DNA of 10,211 bases from positions 1 to 10,211 of the forward strand of contig JAFUKV010000174.1 of the NCBI GenBank assembly GCA_017467745.1. The letters are read 5' to 3'. Shown here one piece after another: positions 1-6,550 of the stretch. The notes beneath the pieces were generated by a model that saw nothing but the letters and a program-made list of their open reading frames with translations, had not been told where the DNA came from and did not search any database. This DNA comes from Bacteroidaceae bacterium (GTDB lineage Bacteria; Bacteroidota; Bacteroidia; Bacteroidales; CHK158-818). The position numbers were made by a program, and so were the translations under genes. The number at the start of each line of letters is the position of its first letter. Position 1 is the stretch's first letter.

Positions 1-49
1 GAATTAATCGTATTCATCTACTGATTGCATAAAAAAATAATACAATTTA

Positions 50-1189
50 CTAAAATATAGCACCTTTTGTGCTTGGAAGCTCATATTTGTAGATGTCTCG
101 ACGAATCGCCATCTTTACAGACCGGGCAAACGCTTTGAAGATACCTTCTATTTTATGATGCTCATTTTCACCTTCCGCCTTTATATTCAGATTCATTCGA
201 GCAGCATCGCTAAGCGATTTAAAAAAGTGCAGAAACATTTCGGTAGGGACATCTCCTATTTTTTCTCTTTTAAACGATACATCCCAAACCAGCCACGCCC
301 GTCCTCCGAAATCCAATGCGACGCTACACAGGCAATCGTCCATCGGCAAACAGAATCCGTAACGTTCTATTCCCCGTTTGTTTCCTAAGGCCTTGTTGAG
401 AGCTTCGCCCAACGCAATAGCCGTATCCTCGACGGTGTGATGCTCGTCTACATGTAAATCGCCCTTAGTATGTACCATTAAATCAATTCCGGAATGACGC
501 CCGATTTGCTCTAACATGTGATCGAAAAAACCTAATCCGGTAGATATGTCGCAGCGGCCTGTCCCGTCTAAATTGAGCCGGATATGGATGTCCGTTTCAG
601 ATGTAGTACGGATAACCTCCGCACTGCGTTCTCCGGCAAAAAGGAATTCACAGATTTTATTCCAATCGTCCGATACCAACACACAACCGTTTTGTAAACC
701 GGCTTCGGATAGTAACGGTTCTCCTTTTTCATACGGTTGCATAAATATAGCCTTGCATCCTAAGTTTTTCGCTAATTGTACGTCGGTAAGCCGATCGCCT
801 ATTACATAAGACGCCTCCAAATCATATTCTCCATTCAGATATTTACCGAACATGCCCGTTCCGGGCTTGCGTGTAGGCAGATTCTCTTCCGGAAAAGAAC
901 GGTCTATTAATATATCGTCGAACTCAACGCCTTCATTCTTGAACGCCCGCAACATTTTATTGTGCGCCGGCCAAAACGTTTCTTCGGGAAACGAATCGGA
1001 ACCTAAGCCATCTTGGTTGGTAACGATGACAAATTCAAAATCGAGTTTTTCCCGTATAAAATGCAAATTTCGGAATACTCCGGGAATAAATTCAAGTTTT
1101 TCCAAACTGTCTAATTGGTAATCGACAGGAGGTTCTACCACCAACGTTCCGTCGCGGTCTATAAACAAAGCTCTTTTTTTCGTTTTCAT
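50..1189 (-). CDS. hisB: Bifunctional histidinol-phosphatase / imidazoleglycerol-phosphate dehydratase
   Basis: This is a 379-residue fusion enzyme that catalyses two non-adjacent steps of histidine synthesis in the cytosol. The N-terminal HAD-type phosphatase (about residues 5-165) has the DxD nucleophile motif as DRDGT at 11-15, TNQDG at 57-61 and the late GDR motif at 131-133. The C-terminal dehydratase (about 190-379) has the paired metal-binding histidine motifs: DEHHTVED at 248-255 and EHHKIEG at 343-349, plus FFDHMLEQ at 221-228. Length and order match the fused HisB of enterobacteria and Bacteroidetes. One oddity is that the Cys-x-His...Cys-x-Cys zinc loop of E. coli HisB aligns here with D96, S98, L104 and T106, so the structural zinc site appears to be lost. 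It is the last gene of the his operon, five bases after hisC. Identity is very secure. Confidence 0.97.
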   Translation of the reverse strand: MKTKKRALFIDRDGTLVVEPPVDYQLDSLEKLEFIPGVFRNLHFIREKLDFEFVIVTNQDGLGSDSFPEETFWPAHNKMLRAFKNEGVEFDDILIDRSFPEENLPTRKPGTGMFGKYLNGEYDLEASYVIGDRLTDVQLAKNLGCKAIFMQPYEKGEPLLSEAGLQNGCVLVSDDWNKICEFLFAGERSAEVIRTTSETDIHIRLNLDGTGRCDISTGLGFFDHMLEQIGRHSGIDLMVHTKGDLHVDEHHTVEDTAIALGEALNKALGNKRGIERYGFCLPMDDCLCSVALDFGGRAWLVWDVSFKREKIGDVPTEMFLHFFKSLSDAARMNLNIKAEGENEHHKIEGIFKAFARSVKMAIRRDIYKYELPSTKGAIF

Positions 1190-1194
1190 CGTGC

Positions 1195-2223
1195 CTATAA
1201 TTTCGTCATCGCCTCAATCAACAGTCTGTTTTCTTCCGGAGTTCCTACCGTAATACGGAGACACCCCATACATAAAGTAATGTTGTTCCGGTTTCGGACT
1301 ATAATACCGTTCTCTACCAAATACCGATAAACGGCAGATGCGTCATCTACTTTAACCAACAAAAAGTTTGCATCGCTCGGATACACTTTTTTCACAATCG
1401 ACAAACGGCTTAACTCCGATGCCAACCGTACCCGTTCTTGCAACAAAATCGTTACCCACTCTTTTACCTGTCCGGCTTTCTCTAACATAGATAACGCATG
1501 TTCTTGCGTTAGTTTATTGATATTATACGGGTATTTTATTTTATTGAATATTTCTATTATCTCACGGGATGCGAATGCCATACCCAAACGGATTCCGGCA
1601 CTTCCCCACGCCTTAGAGAACGTCTGTAAAACAACTAAATTGGCATATTCATTCAACAAATGTAAAAATGTAGGCTGAGACGAGAAATCTATATACGCTT
1701 CGTCTACCACCACCACTCCGGCAAACGATTTTAAAATACGCTCAACGGCGGCACGGTTCAAACTATTTCCCGTCGGGTTATTCGGCGAACAGACAAAAAC
1801 GGCTTTGGTATGAGTGTCTATCGCATTCAAAACGGCGTCGGCATCTACGTTGAACTCATTATCAAGCGAAACTTTTCGATACTCTACATTATTAATATCG
1901 GCACAAACCTGATACATCCCGTATGTAGGATCTATCGCCACGACATTATCTATGCCGGGTTCGCAAAAAGCCCGATATATGAGGTCTATCGGTTCATCGC
2001 TTCCTACGCCCAAAAATATCTGTTCGGCGGGCACGCCTTTCAGTTGCGATATTTTTTCTTTTACCGCCCATTGCAACGGATCGGGATAACGATTATACGG
2101 AGCATTGTACGGATTTTCATTTGCGTCCAGAAAAACAGACGCCTCTCCCTTAAATTCGCTCCGTGCCGACGAATAAGGCTTTAAATTCCAAATATTGGGA
2201 CGTACCCAAGTTTTTAAATCCAT
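1195..2223 (-). CDS. hisC: Histidinol-phosphate aminotransferase
   Basis: This 342-residue enzyme is a PLP-dependent class I/II aminotransferase that moves an amino group from glutamate to imidazole acetol phosphate, giving histidinol phosphate. Visible motifs are DANENP (33-38), the substrate-binding loop CSPNNPTG (145-152), the PLP-contacting VDEAYIDF (173-180) and the Schiff-base lysine K204 in TFSKAWGSAG, followed by the phosphate-binding arginine in IRLG (211-214). The length is normal for the shorter bacterial HisC. It lies nine bases after hisD and five before hisB, so it is read on the same transcript. Relatives such as aromatic aminotransferases share the fold, but the his-operon position decides the call. 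Confidence 0.97.
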   Translation of the reverse strand: MDLKTWVRPNIWNLKPYSSARSEFKGEASVFLDANENPYNAPYNRYPDPLQWAVKEKISQLKGVPAEQIFLGVGSDEPIDLIYRAFCEPGIDNVVAIDPTYGMYQVCADINNVEYRKVSLDNEFNVDADAVLNAIDTHTKAVFVCSPNNPTGNSLNRAAVERILKSFAGVVVVDEAYIDFSSQPTFLHLLNEYANLVVLQTFSKAWGSAGIRLGMAFASREIIEIFNKIKYPYNINKLTQEHALSMLEKAGQVKEWVTILLQERVRLASELSRLSIVKKVYPSDANFLLVKVDDASAVYRYLVENGIIVRNRNNITLCMGCLRITVGTPEENRLLIEAMTKL

Positions 2224-2232
2224 AATATGCGT

Positions 2233-3516
2233 TTATTTCAGGCTGTCGAGACGAACGGTAACGGCATTTTTATGTGCATCCAACTGTTCGTTTGCAGCCA
2301 TAATTTCCACTATATTTCCTATTTGATTCAGTCCCTGCGCCGTGATTTCCTGAAAAGTGATTTTACGCAAAAAACTGTCCAGATTTACACCGCTATACAC
2401 TTTGGCATAGCCGCTGGTAGGCAGAGTATGGTTGGTTCCCGAAGCGTAATCGCCTGCGCTTTCGGGTGTGTACGGGCCTAAAAATACCGATCCCGCATTC
2501 CGCACCTTATCTGCCAGCTCCCGATAATTAGCCGTCTGGATAATCAAGTGTTCCGGAGCATATTCATTGGTAAGCGCCATTAATTCGTCATAATCTTTCA
2601 ACACAATAATTTTACTGTGCGCCAATGATTTTTCGGCCAATTCCCGACGAGGCAACAAAGCTAATTGACGCTCTATTTCTTCCTGTACCGAAGCGACAAA
2701 CGAATCGTCTACCGTCATCAATATAGATTGGCTATCTGCCCCATGCTCTGCCTGCGACAAAAAATCGGACGCTACAAACGCCGGATTAGCTGAAGCATCG
2801 GCTATTACCTCAACTTCCGAAGGTCCGGCCGGCATATCTATCGCAACTTCCGACAAACTGACCAGTTGTTTCGCCGCCATTACATATTGATTGCCCGGTC
2901 CGAAAATCTTATATACCTTAGGAACGCTTTGCGTACCATACGCCATAGCCCCGATAGCCTGAACTCCGCCTAATTTGAACAGACTTGTTACCCCCGCTGT
3001 TTTCGCGGCAAAAAGAATTGCGGGATGTACCTTGCCCTCTTTATCGGGAGGGGTACACATAACGATATTCCGGCAACCGGCAATTTTTGCGGGAACCGCC
3101 AACATCAATACCGTTGAAAACAATGGAGCTGTTCCTCCCGGAATATATAACCCGACCGTATCTATTCCCACCGATTTTTGCCAGCAAGAGACACCCGGCA
3201 TGGTTTCGATTTTCTGATGCTGCACAGCTTGTGAAGCATGAAACCGAAATATATTATCGTGCGCCTGTTTTATAGCCAACTTCAAATCATCCGGCAAAAG
3301 GAGGTCGGCTTCGTTCCATTCGGCATCCGAAACCTCCAAAGAGCGCAACGATACTTTATCGAACAACTCTTCGTACTTAAAAAGAGCGGCATCACCCATA
3401 TCGCGAATTTCTCGCAATATTCCGGACACCTTGTCGTGCAACGCCGCATGGTCGAAATGAGGTCGGGCAGTAATATGCCCCCAATCTTTTCGTGCGGGAT
3501 ACTTAATTATTTCCAT
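2233..3516 (-). CDS. hisD: Histidinol dehydrogenase
   Basis: This 427-residue protein is a zinc-dependent NAD+ enzyme that oxidises histidinol twice, through histidinal, to histidine. By comparison with the E. coli enzyme, the zinc ligands are Q255 and H258 (SQAEHGADSQS), D356 (SAGDYASG) and H415 near the C-terminus. The catalytic base pair is E322-H323 in YAPEHLI. The family signature around DMPAGPSEVEV (227-237) is intact, as are FGPGNQYV (205-212) and IPGGTAP (125-131). The full family length is present. It starts two bases after the hisG stop codon, which suggests translational coupling. Confidence 0.98.
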   Translation of the reverse strand: MEIIKYPARKDWGHITARPHFDHAALHDKVSGILREIRDMGDAALFKYEELFDKVSLRSLEVSDAEWNEADLLLPDDLKLAIKQAHDNIFRFHASQAVQHQKIETMPGVSCWQKSVGIDTVGLYIPGGTAPLFSTVLMLAVPAKIAGCRNIVMCTPPDKEGKVHPAILFAAKTAGVTSLFKLGGVQAIGAMAYGTQSVPKVYKIFGPGNQYVMAAKQLVSLSEVAIDMPAGPSEVEVIADASANPAFVASDFLSQAEHGADSQSILMTVDDSFVASVQEEIERQLALLPRRELAEKSLAHSKIIVLKDYDELMALTNEYAPEHLIIQTANYRELADKVRNAGSVFLGPYTPESAGDYASGTNHTLPTSGYAKVYSGVNLDSFLRKITFQEITAQGLNQIGNIVEIMAANEQLDAHKNAVTVRLDSLK

Positions 3517-3518
3517 AA

Positions 3519-4370
3519 TTACAATACCATTTTTTCGATATTCAATACCAATATGCCTTCCGCCCCTACGGATTTCAATTTATTGATAATTTCCCAGAAA
3601 CGTTTTTCTTCGAGAACGGTATGTACCGAACTCCATCCCGGAGTAGCCAACGGCATAATTGTCGGGCTTTTCATTCCGGGCAATACAGACAACACTTGCT
3701 CGATATTGTCGGTAGGGACATTCATTAAAATGTATTTTTTGTCTTCTGCTATCTGAACGGCATTGATACGGAACAACAATTCTTCGAGAATTTCTTTTTT
3801 CTCTGCCGACAAGCGGGGATTCGCTATTAAAACGGCTTCCGATTCCATAACAATTTCTACCTCTTTCAAACGATTGCTGACCAACGTGCTGCCAGAACTT
3901 ACAATGTCGAATATAGCATCGGCCAAACCTATGCCCGGCGCAATCTCCACCGAACCGGTAATTACATGAATATCGGCTTTAATACCGTTCTTTTTCAAGA
4001 AAGAAGAAAGAATTCCCGGATAAGAGGTCGCTATTTTACGCCCCTGAAACCAGTTTAAACCTTGATAATCTTCGTCTTTGGGGATAGCCAAAGACAAACG
4101 GCACTTGCTAAACCCGAGTTTTTTAACGACATCAGCAGTTTTTTCTTTTTCAACAAATTCATTCTCGCCTACAATTCCGACATCGGCAACACCGGAAGCG
4201 ACAGAATCGGGAATATCGTCATCACGCAAAAACAATACCTCTATCGGAAAATTCCGAGCAGGAATCAATAACGTCCTTTTTGCCGACGATAATTTAATTC
4301 CCGCCTCAGCCAATAACTCCATAGTGTCTTCAAAAAGCCGGCCTTTGGCCTGCACTGCAATTCGTAACAT
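3519..4370 (-). CDS. hisG: ATP phosphoribosyltransferase, long form
   Basis: This enzyme catalyses the first committed step of histidine synthesis, joining ATP and PRPP to give phosphoribosyl-ATP. At 283 residues it is the long form: a catalytic periplasmic-binding-protein-like region (about 1-205) and a C-terminal ACT-like regulatory domain (about 208-283) that in the family mediates feedback inhibition by histidine. It should therefore need no HisZ partner. The PRPP-binding stretch runs over 139-163 and includes APGIGLADAI and DIVSSGSTL. The start codon (MLRIAVQAKGRL) fits the conserved family N-terminus. It is the first gene of the operon and lies 38 bases beyond the end of the attenuator terminator's U tract, so transcription reaches it only by read-through. 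Confidence 0.97.
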   Translation of the reverse strand: MLRIAVQAKGRLFEDTMELLAEAGIKLSSAKRTLLIPARNFPIEVLFLRDDDIPDSVASGVADVGIVGENEFVEKEKTADVVKKLGFSKCRLSLAIPKDEDYQGLNWFQGRKIATSYPGILSSFLKKNGIKADIHVITGSVEIAPGIGLADAIFDIVSSGSTLVSNRLKEVEIVMESEAVLIANPRLSAEKKEILEELLFRINAVQIAEDKKYILMNVPTDNIEQVLSVLPGMKSPTIMPLATPGWSSVHTVLEEKRFWEIINKLKSVGAEGILVLNIEKMVL

Positions 4371-4408
4371 AATAAATAGTTTATTTCGTAGTTAATATAT
4401 TTCGTAAC

Positions 4409-4438
4409 AAAAAAGGCCTACCGACATCCGGTAAGCCT
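4409..4438 (-). terminator. Intrinsic terminator of the his attenuator
   Basis: In the transcript the arms AGGCTTACCG and CGGTAGGCCT form a 10-bp stem with one G-U pair and a five-base loop (GATGT), followed directly by six U. It sits between the histidine leader peptide and hisG, so it is not the end of a gene but a regulated stop. Its 5' arm can instead pair with an upstream segment (see the antiterminator). Confidence 0.93.
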
Positions 4439-4479
4439 CTCATTTTATGTTATCAGCAACACACAAATACCCGCTTACC
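4430..4479 (-). promoter_or_regulatory. Predicted antiterminator pairing of the his leader
   Basis: The segment GGTAAGC (4479-4473, just after the leader-peptide stop) is the exact reverse complement of GCTTACC (4436-4430), which forms most of the 5' arm of the terminator. The two pairings are mutually exclusive. If the upstream segment is free, this 7-bp helix would block terminator formation and let polymerase enter hisG. The competition is read directly from the bases; its effect in the cell is inferred from classical attenuation. Confidence 0.75.
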
Positions 4480-4495
4480 TCTTTAAAGAGCCAAG
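4474..4495 (-). promoter_or_regulatory. Predicted pause / anti-antiterminator hairpin at the leader stop codon
   Basis: In the transcript CTTGGCTCT (4495-4487) can pair with AGAGGTAAG (4482-4474) around a four-base loop, with one G-G mismatch and one G-U pair. The core is the 12-base palindrome CTCTTTAAAGAG, which holds the UAA stop of the leader peptide. This stem uses the same bases as the antiterminator, so it plays the role of the 1:2 hairpin in a classical attenuator. A ribosome stalled at the histidine codons would cover its left arm. Confidence 0.65.
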
Positions 4496-4536
4496 TGATG
4501 ATGGTGTTCGTGATGTAATGCCGCTATAATAATCAT
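4483..4536 (-). CDS. hisL: Histidine operon leader peptide
   Basis: This is a 17-codon open frame, MIIIAALHHEHHHHLAL, ending in TAA. Six of the seven codons 8-14 are histidine (CAT CAC GAA CAC CAT CAT CAC). It lies between a promoter and an intrinsic terminator in front of hisG, which is the layout of histidine attenuation leaders. Ribosome stalling at these codons when charged His-tRNA is scarce would favour the antiterminator; full translation to the stop would favour termination. There is no clear Shine-Dalgarno site, which is usual in Bacteroidetes. The symbol hisL is by analogy with enterobacteria; the peptide itself is not similar beyond the histidine run. Confidence 0.92.
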   Translation of the reverse strand: MIIIAALHHEHHHHLAL

Positions 4537-4559
4537 ATACTTATTTTGTTATATGGCTG

Positions 4560-4588
4560 CAAATATACTGATTTTTTCAGAATACAAT
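4560..4588 (-). promoter_or_regulatory. Promoter of the his operon (Bacteroides type)
   Basis: The -7 element TATATTTG (4567-4560) matches the Bacteroides consensus TAnnTTTG exactly. A partial -33 element, ATTG (4588-4585), lies 17 bases upstream, slightly close and one base off TTTG. The start of transcription should fall near 4554, giving about 18 bases before the leader-peptide ATG. Confidence 0.75.
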
Positions 4589-4610
4589 AATATTTGATTA
4601 CTATTTTTTA

Positions 4611-4643
4611 TTTACCGGACAGGATACGACATAAACCGGTAAA
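4611..4643 (-). terminator. Inverted repeat after the acyl-CoA ligase gene, possible terminator
   Basis: TTTACCGG (4611-4618) and CCGGTAAA (4636-4643) form a perfect 8-bp inverted repeat with a 17-base loop, 15 bases past the stop codon at 4659-4661. A competing short stem, CGGTA/TACCG, overlaps one arm. On the minus strand the repeat is followed by an A-rich rather than a U-rich stretch, so it is not a textbook intrinsic terminator. It also lies about 22 bases upstream of the his -33 element, so an operator role is an alternative. Confidence 0.35.
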
Positions 4644-4658
4644 TTACCGACTTTCGGG

Positions 4659-6320
4659 TTAACGATTATACAAATACCGTTTTATACTTTTTTTAGGCGT
4701 TTTCTGAAATTCCGTCGGGTAAAGTTGTATAGACGTTACTTGCTCATAAGGCGCTACTATTTTATTCAGATTTTGCCGTACCTCTTCGAGCGCGGCGGAT
4801 AAGTCTTTACTTGAAATACCATAATTGTCTACGGCTTCGTAATCGGGATAAACCAACGCTATCAGTTTCCCGTTTTTTTCTATCACAAGACTTTCCATTA
4901 TAAAAGGCATATTATTTAACTTAGCTTCGATTTCTTCCGGATAAATATTCTGCCCGTTCGCTCCAAGAATCATAGTCTTAGCCCGCCCCCGTATAAAAAT
5001 AGTTCCATCGGCAGTTACCGTACCCATATCGCCGGTATGGAGCCAACCGTCCCCATCGATAACTTGGTTGGTAGCTTCCTCGTTTTTATAATACCCTTTC
5101 ATAACGTTTTTCCCCCGTACCAACAATTCTCCCGAAATGTTCTCCGGATCAGGAGAGTCTACCTTTACTTCCATTATATCGGGCAATATACGTCCGGCTG
5201 AACCGGGAATAAACTCTGAATGATGCGTATAGCTAATCAAAGGGGCGCACTCGGTCATACCATATCCCACCGTAAAAGGAAACTTGATTTTATGCAAGAA
5301 CGACTCCACTTCCGGATTTAACGGCGCTCCACCCACAATAACCTGCTCAAAACGTCCCCCGAAAGCGTCTATCAGTTTTTTACGGATTTGCCCGTAAATC
5401 TTGGTATCTAATAACGGTACATTAAGCGCCAGCTTCAATGGCAACTTATTCAGCATGGGTGAAATTTGTTTTTTATAGATTTTTTCTAAAACAAGCGGTA
5501 CTGTTAGAACAAGATTCGGCTTCACCTCTTCAAACGCTTTTAATAAAATTTTAGGCGAAGGTATCTTTCCCAACAAAATAACGTGCGTACCTACCGCCAT
5601 AGGTGTCAAAAAATCGAATGCGCAGCCAAACGCGTGAGCCAACGGCAAAAATGTAAGGCATTTACTACCTTTATAATGTAACTGCGATTGCATACCGAAA
5701 ACAATATTCCCGCTCAAATTATCCCCCGTCAACATAACTCCCTTAGTAAACCCTGTGGTCCCCGACGTATAATTCAATTCTATGACTTTATCGTTTCCCA
5801 GTTCGGCATATCTTACATCATCTTTTGTAAAACCGAGAGGATAGGCTTTTCGGAAATGAGTTTCCATATCAGACATATATTGCGTTATATCCTCTCCGTC
5901 TCTCTGACAAAAGCAACTGTAATCGGACAAGGATAATATTCCACGCAACTGCGGCAGTTTTTCTTCTTCCAGATTTTCCCATACATTACCGCCGGCAAAA
6001 AGCATTACCGACTCGGAATGATTAACGATATGTTGCACATCATTCGGATTAAAATCCTGTAAAATGGGTACGACAATGGCTCCATACGTAACAACAGACA
6101 TGAACGCAATGCACCATTGAGGCGTATTTTTCCCTATCAGTGCGATTTTATCGCCGCGCCTCACCTGACAATGGCGGAACAACAAATGAATTTTCGCTAT
6201 TTCAACCGCCATATCTTTGTAAAGATACGTTTTATTCTCATTATAATCGGTCAAAGCAGGTAAATCCCAATTCTCTTTGAATGACGCCTCATATATCTTG
6301 ATAAAATTTTCTTGTATCAT
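4659..6320 (-). CDS. Long-chain fatty-acid-CoA ligase (AMP-forming)
   Basis: This 553-residue member of the adenylate-forming (ANL) superfamily would activate a fatty acid with ATP and CoA to acyl-CoA through an acyl-AMP intermediate, in the cytosol or at the membrane face. The ordered core motifs are present: the P-loop YTSGTTGFTKG (184-194), GGAP (330-333), YGMTE (353-357), GWLHTGD (425-431), and GRAKTMILGANGQNIYPEE (445-463). The short linker and GANGQNIYPEEIE resemble long-chain acyl-CoA synthetases. At the C-terminus the A10 region reads KTPKKSIKR (540-548): where many family members have G-K-I, this has K-S-I, so the usual catalytic lysine is displaced or replaced. The gene stands alone, with its own promoter and AAGGTGAT six bases before the ATG. 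The true substrate chain length cannot be read from the sequence. Confidence 0.88.
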   Translation of the reverse strand: MIQENFIKIYEASFKENWDLPALTDYNENKTYLYKDMAVEIAKIHLLFRHCQVRRGDKIALIGKNTPQWCIAFMSVVTYGAIVVPILQDFNPNDVQHIVNHSESVMLFAGGNVWENLEEEKLPQLRGILSLSDYSCFCQRDGEDITQYMSDMETHFRKAYPLGFTKDDVRYAELGNDKVIELNYTSGTTGFTKGVMLTGDNLSGNIVFGMQSQLHYKGSKCLTFLPLAHAFGCAFDFLTPMAVGTHVILLGKIPSPKILLKAFEEVKPNLVLTVPLVLEKIYKKQISPMLNKLPLKLALNVPLLDTKIYGQIRKKLIDAFGGRFEQVIVGGAPLNPEVESFLHKIKFPFTVGYGMTECAPLISYTHHSEFIPGSAGRILPDIMEVKVDSPDPENISGELLVRGKNVMKGYYKNEEATNQVIDGDGWLHTGDMGTVTADGTIFIRGRAKTMILGANGQNIYPEEIEAKLNNMPFIMESLVIEKNGKLIALVYPDYEAVDNYGISSKDLSAALEEVRQNLNKIVAPYEQVTSIQLYPTEFQKTPKKSIKRYLYNR

Positions 6321-6342
6321 AAATTTATCACCTTATCTAATG

Positions 6343-6350
6343 CAAATATA
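6343..6350 (-). promoter_or_regulatory. Promoter -7 element of the acyl-CoA ligase gene
   Basis: TATATTTG on the minus strand matches the Bacteroides -7 consensus TAnnTTTG exactly and lies 22 bases before the ATG at 6320. No good TTTG is found at the expected -33 distance (a TTG at 6368-6366 is only 15 bases away), so the upstream half is weak. Confidence 0.6.
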
Positions 6351-6474
6351 GAATTTTCGACGAAACAATTCAGTTTTTATCCGCTAACTAATGTTACAAC
6401 ATTATACACACGCCATAATTTTAGATAAATAAATAAAAATGCACTTATCCGAATCATAAACAACAGATGATAAT

Positions 6475-6508
6475 TTTGCGGCTAATCCTAACTTTTTTCA
6501 TACTTTTG
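6475..6508 (+). promoter_or_regulatory. Promoter of mtaB and downstream genes
   Basis: TACTTTTG (6501-6508) matches TAnnTTTG and TTTG (6475-6478) lies 22 bases upstream, a little longer than the usual spacing. Transcription would begin near 6514, leaving a leader of about 36 bases. It is divergent from the acyl-CoA ligase promoter in the same 230-base gap. Confidence 0.6.
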
Positions 6509-6550
6509 CATACGTATCGCAAAATACGGTAAAATACATAGATACGGAAA

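Noticed and set aside
1..49. Terminator or small gene after hisB
   Set aside because: Only a T-rich stretch without a convincing stem and an eight-codon open frame are seen; the window edge prevents a call.
155..1330. Several plus-strand open frames (155-388, 546-809, 852-1121, 1115-1330) over hisB and hisC
   Set aside because: They are antisense to well-supported his genes, show no recognisable domains and have no promoter or context of their own.
3238..3756. A 172-codon plus-strand open frame across the hisG/hisD junction
   Set aside because: It is antisense to two conserved enzymes whose motifs are intact, and its translation has no family features.
4409..4554. A riboswitch or T-box in front of hisG
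   Set aside because: The region is short, shows no T-box sequence or known aptamer fold, and the histidine-rich leader peptide explains the terminator.
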